A DNA stretch of 64,000 nt from Chlamydomonas reinhardtii (taxonomy: Eukaryota > Chlorophyta > Chlorophyceae > Chlamydomonadales > Chlamydomonadaceae). Position 1 is the stretch's first letter. Each line of letters opens with the position of its first letter. This document shows positions 12,501-23,186 of the stretch, piece by piece. The stretch is taken from assembly GCF_000002595.2 (NCBI RefSeq), contig NC_057020.1:2955907-3019906 (forward strand), in the 5' to 3' direction. The notes under the pieces are model-generated. The model did no database searches and was not told the DNA's origin. It saw only the letters and a program-made list of their open reading frames with translations. A program made the translations under genes and the position numbers.

Positions 12501-14897
12501 GAGCGTGTGTGTGCGGTGCTGTTCCCGTTGCGCCTGGCTTGGCGCGCGGCCCGTGCGGTTAGAGGGCTGCGACTATGAAAGTCCTAGTGGCGTGGCCTGT
12601 GGCTGCCCCTGCGCGCTTTCCAGCCTGTATCGGCACCGCAGCCTTCTTGTCCTGCTTGGCTTGCTGCCATGCGCTTTGCCTCTTTCCTGAGCCGCATGCA
12701 ACACACACACGCACACACGTTTTCACCGGGTGTCGCAGGCATGTGCTGCCGCGCGCGCTGCTTCAACGGCCCGCACGCCTGGCAGCTGGGCTGGGCGGTG
12801 CCGCCGCCCTCACACGTCATGTCCGCTGCCACCCTGCCACTCGGTGTTCGGCGGCGCCTGGCGCTACCAGCGGCGCTGACGTCACAGTCCAGCCTGGCTG
12901 TTGTACGCGCGGACTGGATGGCTGGCGCCGCCGCCGGTGCTGCTGGCACCGGCAGCCGGAATGCGACTGACGGCGCCGGCGCTGCCGCCGGCGGCGCCGG
13001 CCCGCGGGCAGCGGCGGCGCCGACGCTGTTTCTGAGCTACCGGCCACGCACTGAGCCGTACGACGCCGACATCCCCCAGGCCTTTGGCGGCGGAGTTACC
13101 GTGCATTCGTACAACGGCACAAGCCAGCGTGACACGGCGTCCACGAGGCTGCTGGCGCGGCTGCTCGAGGGGAATAGTTGGTGGGACGTGGCGCCAGCGG
13201 CGGCGCCGCCACCGCCGCCGTCGCCCGCCAGCGGCCAGGTGCTCTTCTCAACCACCGCACCGGGCGCCGCCGCCGGGCCGGCGGCGGCCGGGGCAGCGGC
13301 GTCGGTGTCGGCCCCGTCAGCGGCGGCGGTGGTGGGCGCGGGCCTGGCGGCGGCGGCGGGGTCGTCGGCGGCGCGCACGGCGACGGTTGGCGGGGTGGTG
13401 GGCGGCGGCAGTGTGGGCTCAGGTCTGTTGGTGACTGTGCTGTATGCCAACGGCACGCACGCGGAGCTGGAGCTGTGCAGGGGCTGCGTGCCGCTGCCGG
13501 CCAGCCCGCCGCCGCCCGCGCCAGGGAGCCAGCGGCCCGTGGTCATCGGCTTCTCGCCGCCGCCGCCGCCGCCGCCGCCCCTTCCGGGCGGGCTGGCGCC
13601 GCCGGGTGCAGCAGGGCCGCCGCGGCCGACGCCCAGCTCGCCCGCGCTGCTCTCCCCGGTGCCGCCGCTCGAGCCAACCGCGCCGCCGGCGTCACCGCGC
13701 CGCCGCCGCACCTCGCCACCGCCAACTTCCAGCACATCGCCACTGCCAGCGCCCCAGGTGCTGCCGCTACCATCGCCGTCGGCGTCTGTCCCTGTGCAAA
13801 CGCCACCGCCACTACCCGCCCCGCCCTCTCCTGATCCTTGCGCGCACCGGCCGCCACCGCCGCTGCCGCCATCCCCGCAACCACCGTCGCCACTGCCCTT
13901 ACCTGGACCCCCAACACCGATGCCCCCACTACATACACCGTCATTACCGCCGCCGCCGCCATCACCTGCACCCGCGGAATCGTCGCCACCCCCGCAGCCC
14001 AAGTCACGCCGTGCCAAGCCGCCGTCGCCGCCTCCGGTCGCCGCCGCCCCAAAACGGGCCCGGAAGAGCCCACCGCCAAGGCCAGCTCCAAAGCCACCCT
14101 CACCGCCGTGGCCAAGTCCCTCGGCTGGAAGCGGTAGTGGCGGCGGCGGCAGCGGCGGCGGCGGGTCCGGACTGTCTCTTCCGGTGGAGCGTGGCTCTGC
14201 CGCTGGCGCGCCGAGGGCTGCACCGCCGCCAGCCCCACCGCTCCCACCGCCGCGGCCACCCCAGCCCCAGCTGCTTGCGTCCCCCGGCCTGCAGCCTGAA
14301 AGCACCTCGACCCCAGTGGCTGCACCCACGGCTGCCCCTCCGCCCGCACCCCTCGCCGGGCCTGCCACTTCCCCGGTGGCCCAGCCACCTCCACCGCCCC
14401 AGCCCCGGCTCGCACCCACGATGCCAGCACCCCCACCGTCCCCACACCCCCCGGCCCCCGGCAACCAGGGCCCGACACGAAGCCCACAGCTGCTGCCACC
14501 GCCAGCTCCAGCGCCGCGATCACCGGAGCCGCTGGCATCGTGGCCCCCCTTGCTGCCAGCTGCCCGGCCGCAGCCCAGTCCGACCCCTACACCAGCTTCG
14601 CTGCTTCCGCCCAGCAGCCCTGTGCAGGCGCCTGGGTCGGGCCCAGCTCCGGCGTCGGCGCCAGCATCAGGGCATCGAAGAGCGCTGTCCGCGAGGGGAC
14701 ATGCGACCGCATCAGACAGCCTCGGCGACAGCGTCGCAGGTGCAACCGGTGCAGATTCTGGTGACTGTCATGGCGGGGGTGGTGGGGGTGGGGTTGATGG
14801 GGGTGACGCTTCAGTGGCCGGTGGCTTGCGTGTGGGCCACGCCGAGGTGACGGAGCAGCGACGGCACGCCGCAGCGCCCTCGGAAGACGCGGCATAG
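9564..14897 (+). CDS. Gametolysin-like M11 (VMP family) metalloprotease with proline-rich regions
   Basis: Zinc protease of the family that digests cell-wall glycoproteins in volvocine algae. Exons: 9564-9786 (tentative), 10006-11288, 11508-12480, 12739-14897; phases agree. A prosegment-like region (LRSGVTTFYLLQP, later LPLDVSALEPLG) is followed by a Ser/Pro-rich linker at about 10770-11150. The protease domain spans about 11170-13500. It contains HELGHNLWLGH (12402-12434), the HExxHxxxxxH zinc site, and after the next intron CAMGMCCRARCFNGPHAWQLGW, the family's Met-turn and Cys-rich block (joined across the splice). From 13500 the frame encodes about 450 residues of Pro-rich, hydroxyproline-glycoprotein-like sequence, suggesting an extracellular, wall-associated product. 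No clear signal peptide is visible; the first exon is weakly supported and a leader exon may be missing. The 3' end is also uncertain, because another frame encodes a membrane-like segment at about 14745-14850. Confidence 0.8.
9688..9717. repeat. Near-perfect 30-bp palindrome in the first exon of the M11 gene
   Basis: 14-base arms (CGGTGCGCGCTAGT and ACTAGTGCGCACCG) flank the two bases AC, with a single arm mismatch. It directly precedes an ATG at 9718, which is in a different frame from the favoured coding frame. Confidence 0.8.
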
Positions 14898-15803
14898 TAG
14901 CATACGTGTTCGCGTGTCCGGACGTCCGACAGCACCGGTACACGCGGGGTTTGGGCCGGAGGCATATAGTGCTGGAGGCTGGCAAGGAGCAAGCTGCACC
15001 AGCACTGCGTGCCGTGAGCTAGAGGTAGAGCAGGGTCATCCGGCTTATGTTGGAACACAATATGCGTGCGGGCACAGGATAGTATGTGGTCAACGAGCCA
15101 GCACTACGGTACCTCACATACGGACTTGATGTGTATCGAGGAGCTAGGCGGCATGCGGCGCAGCTGTACGTTATTTACCTGTAGGGTGCAGAAGCATGCA
15201 GATCCTTAGGGAGTTAGGTTGCAGCGCGGTCAGACATATCAGTAGGCAAGGACTTGTGGCCTCGAGACAGCATGCCTAAGTAGGGCGTAGCAGCAGACGA
15301 GGAATCGAGCCGTAGGGGCGCGGTGTGAGTTTGGGCATGCAGAGGTTCAGAGTGGAAGTACGTCTGGTGATTACTGTTGGTCATTCATGTTGAGGCGTGC
15401 TGTGTGCAGGGGGAGGGCCTGAGGACTTGGTAAACCCCAAGATCAGGATAAGATGAACAGGCCGCGGGCATGTTTATGTGCGCAGTTTGTGCGGTTGTTG
15501 GCCGGGGTTTGATAAAGCGCCGAGCTCTGTGACGCGGTTCGAGGACCCCGTCCTTGGGGGCTTGGTATGGATGCGGCGGCGCAGGCCCGTGGGAGTATCT
15601 ACATTCATTCGTCTTGAGCAGCTGTTCATCCCACGCGTGTGTATGCGCAATGCGGCGGGCAGCAAGTGCTGCAAGGCACCTGGCTTGTGTGCAGCTGTTC
15701 CGCCGTGAGCTGGCGTCGTTGTGTGCCGTATTGCGGGACGCAGCCGGTAAATGGGCTGATGCCGCCCGAGTGCGTTTCAATTGCATGGCTGGGTTGCTCC
15801 CGC

Positions 15804-15808
15804 TGTAA
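15804..15808 (+). terminator. Candidate poly(A) signal TGTAA for the M11 protease
   Basis: First plus-strand TGTAA after the stop codon, about 900 bases downstream. The distance is long but within the range for Chlamydomonas 3' UTRs. Confidence 0.35.
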
Positions 15809-16071
15809 GAGGGCGGGGGCAGCACAGCCGGTAGCATACGTGAGATAGCTGGTTTGAGGTCAGGTTTGACGTTCGTTGCTGTAGTTAGGGCATGATGTGG
15901 TGGTATCAGGGCCAGGCGAATGGTCTAGCAAGATGTTTGGCAGGATACTGCAGTGGTGGCAAACAGAGTTCAATGGTAGGCTTGACGCGTCGGCTTGCAT
16001 TCAGTGCTCGTATCTTCCATCTACGGTGTAGAAATTTGCCCCAAATCCGCCGAAGGCGGAGAAATATTTTG

Positions 16072-16119
16072 GGTTGCTGCGGCACGGCTGTTTCGGAACG
16101 GTTGCTGCGGCACGGCTGT
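16072..16119. repeat. Direct duplication of a 20-bp unit
   Basis: The unit GGTTGCTGCGGCACGGCTGT occurs at 16072-16091 and again at 16100-16119, separated by eight bases. It is intergenic. Confidence 0.85.
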
Positions 16120-16647
16120 GCGGTGCCAAGTTCAGGTGATGTGAGTCGTGCTGTGCACGCCTCGTGGCAACGAGAATGCTATTAACATGGAACAGGAGTG
16201 CCTGAGGAGGCCAGTGATAGCGATGTTGTGTGGCCATGTGCGCAGACTGGGCGTTGTGTTAGATAGTCCGTACGTGAGCCCAGTCGCTCTTCGTGCAACT
16301 GCTCCTTTCCATGGCTCTATCTGTGCCTGCGTCAGACATTTCGCACCCTTCGTATCCTCCTCGTCGGGCACAGCTGCAGCCGTCCCTCAACAGCTCCACC
16401 ACCGACGCCCCACACGGACTGTCACCAACTCAACGTCCACCAGCCGCACGGCGGCCTGCGGCATCTGTATCCCAATGCACCACCCAACACAGCACAGCTG
16501 CCGAATGGACATACCGCGTCACAACACACACGCGCCACAGAGCGCTGCCGGACACAGGCAAGGCCCAACAACACACCAAAACTGCCATCGCTGCCGCCGC
16601 CCTTGCTGCCGCTGCTGCCACTCGCCGCCGCCGCCCTTGCACGACGG

Positions 16648-18066
16648 CTACCACGCAATTGAGTCGATGGTGGAGGCGACGAACCAGTAGGCCAGCCACA
16701 CGCCCCCCACCACCGTGATCTCGGGGGTGTACGGCACCGCGTATACCGCCTCCAGGCCCACAGGCGGCCAGGCCGGGGGGTCGTAGCCGCGACCGCCTGC
16801 ACCGTGCGTGCCAGCGCGAGTAAGTGTTAGCAAGTGTGAGCAAGGGGCCAGTAAACACTCTGCAGCAGCGCCGACGCGAGACGCAATTTAACTTGTGGTG
16901 GAAAGGTAGGCAGCGCGAGTGCGCGCACGTGCGTGTGGCGCCGGGGTGGGTGGCCGAAGGGCAGCGCTGGCATGCACACACGGCTTACCCCAGGGGTTGC
17001 ACCGCATCAGGCGCCAGGCTGTCAGCACGGAGCCCTTGATCACGCCTGCATGCAAACACGCCACAACCAGGCAGGCGGCTCAACGTGGTGTCAACGGGTT
17101 CACGCTCCCCTTTGCCAGGCCTGTTCTTCCGGTGCCCCCACCCCCCAAGCACAGCCCTCACAGCCGTCACCGTAAACCCCAGCCCTTTAGCTCTCGCTCT
17201 GTAACTGGTTTGAACTGCTCAACCCAAACCCACCACCACCGGGCGATGCACGCACCGAACTTCTTGTAGCTCTCAATGGAGTAGTTGGAGCAGGAGGGCA
17301 GGAAGCGGCATGTGGAGGGCATCAATGGCGACATGACGTTGCGGTAGAAGGCCAGCATGGACAGCGCGGTGCTGCAGGGGGCGGCGGCGGGGGCGGGAGC
17401 AGCGGCGGGGGCGGGGGCGGGGGCGCAGTGCGGCGACGTAGTGAGGAAAGGGATGGCGAACAGACACGTGCTCGCTGGAGGGGAAAGCTTTGTGCAGGTA
17501 GTAGCAGCGCCGCAGCGTGCAGAGGGAGAGGGTCCCAAACCTGAAACATCCACTGAGAGTCTGGCATGGCAGCGCAAGCATGCTTCGCCAGGCGCCGGCT
17601 ATTGTGTGTACCGCCCCCACCCAGCCTCTGGATTCTTCACCGCCAAACCTAAGCTCCACGCCTAAGCTCCAAGCCGCCCCATTCCATTAGAGCCCAGGCG
17701 CCGTACTCACCGCACGCCCAGGCTCGGAGGCGGCTCCGCCTCCGCGCCCGCCTGCGCGCCCGCTTCTGCGCTGCCGCTAGCACCGGCACTCCGTGTCCCT
17801 TCTCCCTCTGATCCCATCGCCACTTGATGCCCGTTGGGATCCCGGGACGCATCGGCGCCTGTGCGTGGCCGCGACGTGGCGTCGCGGCCAGAGGGCCCCG
17901 CGGCGTCACCGCTGCCCTCAGCTCCGGGGACGCTGCCGCCACTGCTGCCGCCACTGCCGTCCGGTAATGCCGAGGCAGACACGTTCCGAGCGCAGGACGG
18001 CTGGAGCTGCAGCATTGACAGCCGCTCTTTATTTGCCGTTGCTGCGGATGTCTGCGTGAGCGACAT
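16648..18066 (-). CDS. yidD: YidD family protein (membrane protein insertion efficiency factor), probably plastid-targeted
   Basis: YidD assists YidC/Alb3-type membrane protein insertion at the inner membrane or thylakoid. Exons (minus): 18066-17711, 17371-17256, 17045-16989, 16796-16648; phases agree, giving 225 residues. The core reads MLAFYRNVMSPLMPSTCRF, LPSCSNYSIESYKKFG, VIKGSVLTAWRLMRCNPWG and GRGYDPPAWPP. These are the CRFxPSCSxY, RLxRCNPW and GYDPP hallmarks of YidD. Bacterial YidD is about 70-110 residues. Here a Ser/Ala/Gly-rich N-terminal extension of about 118 residues fits a transit peptide plus linker. The C-terminus adds a hydrophobic stretch (VVGGVWLAYWFVAST) before the stop. 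The start at 18066 is favoured because MSLTQTSAATANKERLS is transit-like; an in-frame ATG at 18123 would add 19 residues. Confidence 0.9.
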
Positions 18067-19584
18067 GTTCGCGGCGTTGTGATGGTGCACGATGGGCTCC
18101 CCCACACGCCCTTCCCTGTCCACCCCTCTCGCCGCCCCTCAGCTGAACCTATTCAAACCCGCTGCCACAGGACCCCCAAAAACCCTGGTTTGGGATGTGA
18201 CCACCGGCAGCGGGTGCGCCTACCGGGTGAGGCACCACCAGCGACCCCCGTCCGAGCCTTGGGCCGACTCCCTCCGGCCCCGCAACGCCGCGCCAGCAAT
18301 CTGTACACATGGTAAGGCCTAAAGCTCCACCTCTTAAACGTCGGGGTGCTTGCGGCGCGCCATTCCTCGGCGTAGCCAAACGCAATTGTGAATGGCTGCC
18401 TATTATCGCGGACATGGTGGGATGAACCTCAATATTATGCGATAGGCAGAGCTATAACTGTAGCACCGTAAACAATTTGAAGGCGGATGCGCCCACGGCA
18501 TTTTGGCCTACTGTCATCTCATCCCCGGCCCCCACGCTTCGGGTGGAGCCCCTCCAGCCCACGGAGATGGTGCCGTTCATCCACATCCGGCCATGCCAAC
18601 GGTTTGCAAGCCTACAGTTCTCACCCGATATGGGCATACGAAGCTGTGCGCCCAGGTGCGCCCACCAGCACCCATCCTGACCCACCCTGTGCCCACTTCA
18701 CGTCATGTTCGCTTGTGCATGTCGCGTTTTTTCAAGCACGTCAATAACGCTGCATTGTGTTCTTGTCCAGAGCGGTCCGTACTGTTTGTCATGCCCTAGT
18801 TGCACACTTCTTTTCACCACGTGCCTCCCCACCTCGGTGCGTGCGACCACATGCATGCATTGTGCTGCTGTGCGAAGGCGGGAAAGATGGTACTTCTAGT
18901 ACCAGTGTAATGTTGGGACTGTGCACCGTACCCCGTCCCTTCGCACCCACCATGAACTGCGCCTGCTTTGGAGCTGCCCAGGTATTCGACTCCCCTGCGA
19001 AAGGCTGCATTGCTTGTGGCCCCTCGACCCATCACACTGCCACGCCCAAACCAAGACCCTCCATCGAGCCAGTCAGCAGCATCTATCTGGATTACATGCC
19101 ACCTTAGCCGGCGTCGCGGCAGTAGGTGTATGTCTTTATGATCGCCGGAGTGACCGGTCGAATTCGCTTAATGATGGTCTTCTCGAGGACAGGGGTCGCG
19201 GGGATAACCTCCGCTCACACAAACCACACGTTTTGATTGCCAAGACCTGAGCAGTTGGCAACTTATCATACACAACAAAGGGAGTACCTCAATCCACTCC
19301 CCATTCCGCTGTACCACACCACCTCCACAGCATCCAACCAGCATCCGATCGAGACCGCTAGTCAGCATCGCTGCTTCCACGCAGCCTCGTCCGCTTCCAT
19401 CCCTGCAGTTTACCTCCCCCTGCAGTCGCTGCCGCCCGCCGCACACGTCGCTCCAGCGCAAGCAAAATAGCCAGAGGCAGCGCAGCTAAGGCTCTCGCGC
19501 GTGCCGGGGGGCATCGCACACGCTCTTACGCGCACAGGCACTCACAACCTAGCCGACTCAACAATGTCAAAATGAGCGAGCTGC
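18067..19584. other. YidD upstream region and LHCB4 3' UTR
   Basis: About 1.5 kb between two leftward genes, with no coding sequence recognised. The right part should be the LHCB4 3' UTR down to a TGTAA motif (minus strand) at 19092-19096. The left part should hold the YidD promoter and 5' UTR. Confidence 0.5.
19092..19096 (-). terminator. Candidate LHCB4 poly(A) signal (TGTAA on minus)
   Basis: TTACA on the plus strand, about 490 bases beyond the LHCB4 stop codon. It is the first such motif downstream of that gene. Confidence 0.55.
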
Positions 19585-20972
19585 TTAGAGCCCCTTGCCG
19601 TTGTTCAGGCCGTCAGCGAACTTGGCCAGAGAGCCCAGGGCGCCCTCGCCAGTCGACAGAGCCTGCACACCGTAGCCGAAGAAGGAGACCATCGCCAGGC
19701 GGGCGTGCTTGATCTCAGCGGTCTTCAGGCGGAAGGCGCGCTCCTCGTCCTCAGAGGCCAGCTTGAGGGGGTCGAACACGCCGCCGGGGTAGCAGCGCTT
19801 CTCGGGGTTGGTCTCGCTGTTGCGGTAGAACTCAGCGCCACCGACCAGGATCACCTCAATCCAGATCAGCTGGGTGATGGAGAAGGGCAGGGACAGGCCG
19901 GCGTACGAGGCGCCGTCCAGCTCGACCTTGCCGGCCTCAACCCTGGGGTGAGGGGAAGTCCACACGGTGGGCACACGTCAGCGAGATTACATCGACGTAG
20001 CAATTATGACGCAACAACTCAAGCTCGCGCCAATGCAAGACTAGTAAACCGGCCCGACGACGGGTGTTGCTAGTGATCAGGGCCGACATGTCAACCCGAA
20101 TCAGCCTGATCTACAGATCTGAACGCGCCGCACTGAACCCAGACTCACCAAGACACACCGGTGGTGGCCTCAGCCACCAGGGCGCCCAGGCAGGCAAGCA
20201 TGGCCCAGCGGCCGTGAATCAGCTCGCACTCGCGGAAGCGAGCCAGGCCGAACACCTCCGAGTAGGGAGCCAGGCGGTTCTCCGAGCTAACCTCATCGGG
20301 GGTAGCCTGGACGATGGCCTCGACGGAGCCCTTGTTGTTCTTGGCAGCGTTCTGGTCGTTCTCGTCAACGCCAATCACCACGAACTCCGAGGGCTTGGAC
20401 AGGCCTGCAAAAATAACGAAGACAAGATGCGGGTAAGAAAACTAGGCAAGATCAAGGCGAGGCAAAGTCCACGTCGACAATTCAACGCCAACGATGCCGC
20501 GCGCGCCGCTGGCCAGCAGCATGAAGGATCAAGACTCAATGACCACTGGCATTTGATTTGTCTAGCAGAATGCCCAGCGCAGATCGCTGCGAGGCCCGCG
20601 CGAGTGCCTGAGCGAGACTGCACACACCCGGGCGCAGGTGCCATGCTTGCGCGCAGTCGTGCCGCCCGCGAAGGCGCAGATCTAAGCGCCAGTGATCCCC
20701 CAAATCCATAATTTTAGTTCTGCAAAAAGCCCAGGCTGCTTACCCAGGGGATCGAAGCCGCGGTCGCCGGGCAGAGAGCCATCCAGCCACTCGGGGCGGG
20801 TGGTGTTCGGCAGCCACAGGGCATCGCCCTGGTACTTGCGGTAGCCAACGCCGCCCGAGCGAGTGCCGGTGGAGGTGGCAACCTTCTTGGTGGTCGCCTT
20901 AGGGGCCGGCTTGGTAGCGGTGGTGCCCGCCTTCTTCTGGGTGCCGGGAGGGGTGGGGAACTTGAACACCAT
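19585..20972 (-). CDS. LHCB4: Minor light-harvesting chlorophyll a/b protein CP29 of photosystem II, complete
   Basis: CP29 binds chlorophyll a/b and carotenoids, and bridges LHCII trimers to the PSII core. In green algae it also joins the PSI-LHCI-LHCII complex in state 2. Exons (minus): 20972-20744, 20404-20149, 19942-19585; phases agree, giving 280 residues. The N-terminus [16 protein letters not shown] is that of C. reinhardtii CP29, whose transit region is retained, acetylated and phosphorylated rather than cleaved (published for this protein). The Lys/Thr-rich stretch up to about residue 38 carries the phospho-acceptor threonines. LHC motifs: [20 protein letters not shown] (helix B), [18 protein letters not shown] (helix C) and [20 protein letters not shown] (helix A). 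The long N-terminal insert typical of CP29 is present. Codon use is highly biased, as expected for an abundant protein. Confidence 0.98.
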
Positions 20973-22462
20973 TTTGCCTAGGCTGACGTTTAGAGAAACG
21001 ACTGAGTCTATGTGCTACAAAGACTAACGAAACGGTGGCTCGACGAGCCTTTTCTAAAGCCCCATCTTCTCGGGGCCGCCGTACACAGATCTGCCTCATT
21101 CCTTCGCGCTCTCATGCCGGAACGACCCTCTAGCGCCGCGACAAGACGCCAAATGAATTGTATTCACTAGAGCGCTGGCCCGCGCCACCAGCGACCGTGC
21201 CGCGAGCGCCCCTTGCAGCGAGCTGGGGCCCTTTTGGCGCGCAAAATGGACCCGTGCTTGTTACAATAACTTCAACACTTAGGCGCATGTTAATGCATTG
21301 CTTCGCGTTAGGTAGCGACGGGGAAGCGAGCAAGTGTAGGTTCTACATGGCCCGACATGCGCTTGCGCGCTGGCTCCGTATCGTCGCCTCAATATGGCGT
21401 TCAGTTTTCGACACTTATAGGTGCATACCGACTTAAGCAGGGGTGCCGGGCAGGCAAGCGTGTGCGCAGCAAGCAAACGTGCAACACCGCAACACCCATC
21501 GGCGCCAAGTCTCGCTGTCTCGCTCTCAGTGTCAAGGAAGGCGGCCTACTCGGGACGATGGTGCAGTGCGCAAAACTGGAACCGCCATCTTTTTGGCTTG
21601 AGCTGGTGCGCAAGTGCATCGCTGTATTCTGGTTCTCGGGTGCACACGCGCTCGTGTTGGCAATGTGACTGCTTGGCTGTTTAACATGCGTGAGCGGTGA
21701 TTCGTGAGAACCAGTCCAGGGCAGCTATGGCCTGGGGGCATGGGCTGGTGCTATCCGGGGGGTGGCCGACTCGCCTGGCGGGGCACGGAGGGGCACGGGG
21801 AATGGAGATACTTGCCCGAGCCCAATGATAGGGTCGAGTCCACCGATAGCACGCACGAGCGGGCAAGCACCGGTTCTGACCTTGAGGCCTGTGCATCCAG
21901 GCGGGCAGGTGCTGATGGTGGTGGCGGGAGGAGAGTGTTGGCGGGCTGTGTTGGGTGTGATGGGGCAGGTTGGGGATGCAACAGTTGCGCGGCGCCGAGT
22001 GTATGCGACGGCTACCAAGGTGACGTACCGCAGGATGCATGGGCCTGAGTGAGGAGAGGGGAATTGCCGGAGCCGGCGACGGAGTCGCTGGAAGGGCAGT
22101 TGGCGGCGCAACGCGTTGTGGCTGCGGGCGAGGAAGGGGCAGGTTAGGGTAGTCCCGCAGTGTGCAGCGTATTCCCAGACCCCAACAGTCAGTTGGCAGC
22201 TTCAAGGCAAGAGCGCGCGGCGGTATAACGCCTAAGTGTACCGAGACATCGCTGACATCGCTGTGGCTGGGGGTCACTGAGGGGCGGCCCGGGCGTGTCC
22301 CAGGCACGCAACCCAGAACCAATCGCGGGGGCTCACCCCCACAATCCCGCATTCATGTCCTATGTATGTGCATGTCACAGGGAACAGCGCGGGTGCGCGC
22401 CCGCCCATGCGTTGTGTGGTTATGTGGTATGTGTGTCACCGTCTTCAGATGACTCCCCCTCG

Positions 22463-22500
22463 GATCTTTGCGGCAACCTATGATCTTTGCGGCAACCTAT
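22463..22500. repeat. Perfect tandem duplication of a 19-bp unit
   Basis: GATCTTTGCGGCAACCTAT is present twice head to tail (22463-22481 and 22482-22500) with no differences, which suggests recent slippage. Confidence 0.9.
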
Positions 22501-22610
22501 GATGTGTCAGTAGTCAGTACCGCATACCCCGCCTTCCGCTCTGGTCTGCGTATACACCCTCGTAAAGCACGTCGATATCTGGGGCTCCGGGCACGAAGGC
22601 CTGTGCGTTT

Positions 22611-22683
22611 GACCCGGACGGCGCGCCAGCCTGTTTCACCCGGACGGCGCGGACCCGGACGCGGACCCGGACGGCGCGCGCCA
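22611..22683. repeat. Degenerate tandem array based on ACCCGGACGGCGCG
   Basis: Several copies of a CCCGGACGGCGCG-like unit with short insertions and a hexamer expansion (GACCCG, GGACGC) occur in intergenic DNA. Boundaries are approximate. Confidence 0.65.
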
Positions 22684-23186
22684 ACCTTCTGCCTTTCGCC
22701 ACGCATATGGGGATTCTCAATCCCTCTTACCCTGCGTTGAAGCTCGCCTTTGAGGGCCAGTCCACACTCCACATCGGCGTAAGGACCCGCATGTATACCG
22801 GCATTGCCGTCATGTCACTCATAATCTGTACGTCCTGTGTCATCCACGAATTGTTCCGCTAGCCGCTTCCTAAAGCCCTTCCGACATACGAACTGAGCTG
22901 CCTGCCTGTCTCCCATGTCAGCAACACTGCGACACATCGAGCATTCGAGCTAGGGGTGGCCCACGCCACCCACACCATGAGGGGGGCCACCCCTGTCCAC
23001 CATCACCACCTGCTCACCCACCTGCAATGCGCTTTTGCCTCAGTCGGCGCGAATCAGTCCTGCCACGACAACCGCTGATCGCCACCCTCATTACCACCCG
23101 CTTACTCGAACCGTGCCGCCGCCGGCTGCTACTGCTACTGCCACCAACAGTCTACCCGCAGCGCCCGCACGCCAGCACCGCGCCAG

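Larger units (their letters stand above)
14898..16647. other. Convergent 3' region between the M11 protease and YidD
   Basis: About 1.75 kb with no gene recognised. Candidate poly(A) signal TGTAA for the protease is at 15804. A direct duplication of a 20-bp unit (16072-16091 and 16100-16119) lies beside a short hairpin (TCCGCC/GGCGGA near 16046-16060). No TGTAA on the minus strand was seen for YidD. Confidence 0.5.
20973..23186. other. LHCB4 promoter side and downstream region of the FAM135-like gene
   Basis: About 2.2 kb between two leftward genes. The left part should hold the LHCB4 5' UTR and promoter; no TATA box was recognised at a convincing distance. The middle and right hold tandem repeats (22463-22500 and about 22611-22683) but no supported gene. 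A 223-codon minus-strand frame at 21681-22352 looks non-coding. Confidence 0.45.

Noticed and set aside
13037-14538. Long minus-strand frames antisense to the M11 protease
   Set aside because: They are Gly/Ala/Val-rich mirror images of the Pro-rich coding strand; the sense strand has the HELGH zinc site and correct splicing.
15299-15312. GGCTCGATTCC (minus strand) box B-like motif
   Set aside because: No box A and no acceptor stem found upstream on that strand.
21681-22352. Minus-strand open frame of 223 codons
   Set aside because: Pro/Arg/His-rich with no domain, no codon bias like neighbouring genes and no splice context; typical chance frame in GC-rich intergenic DNA.
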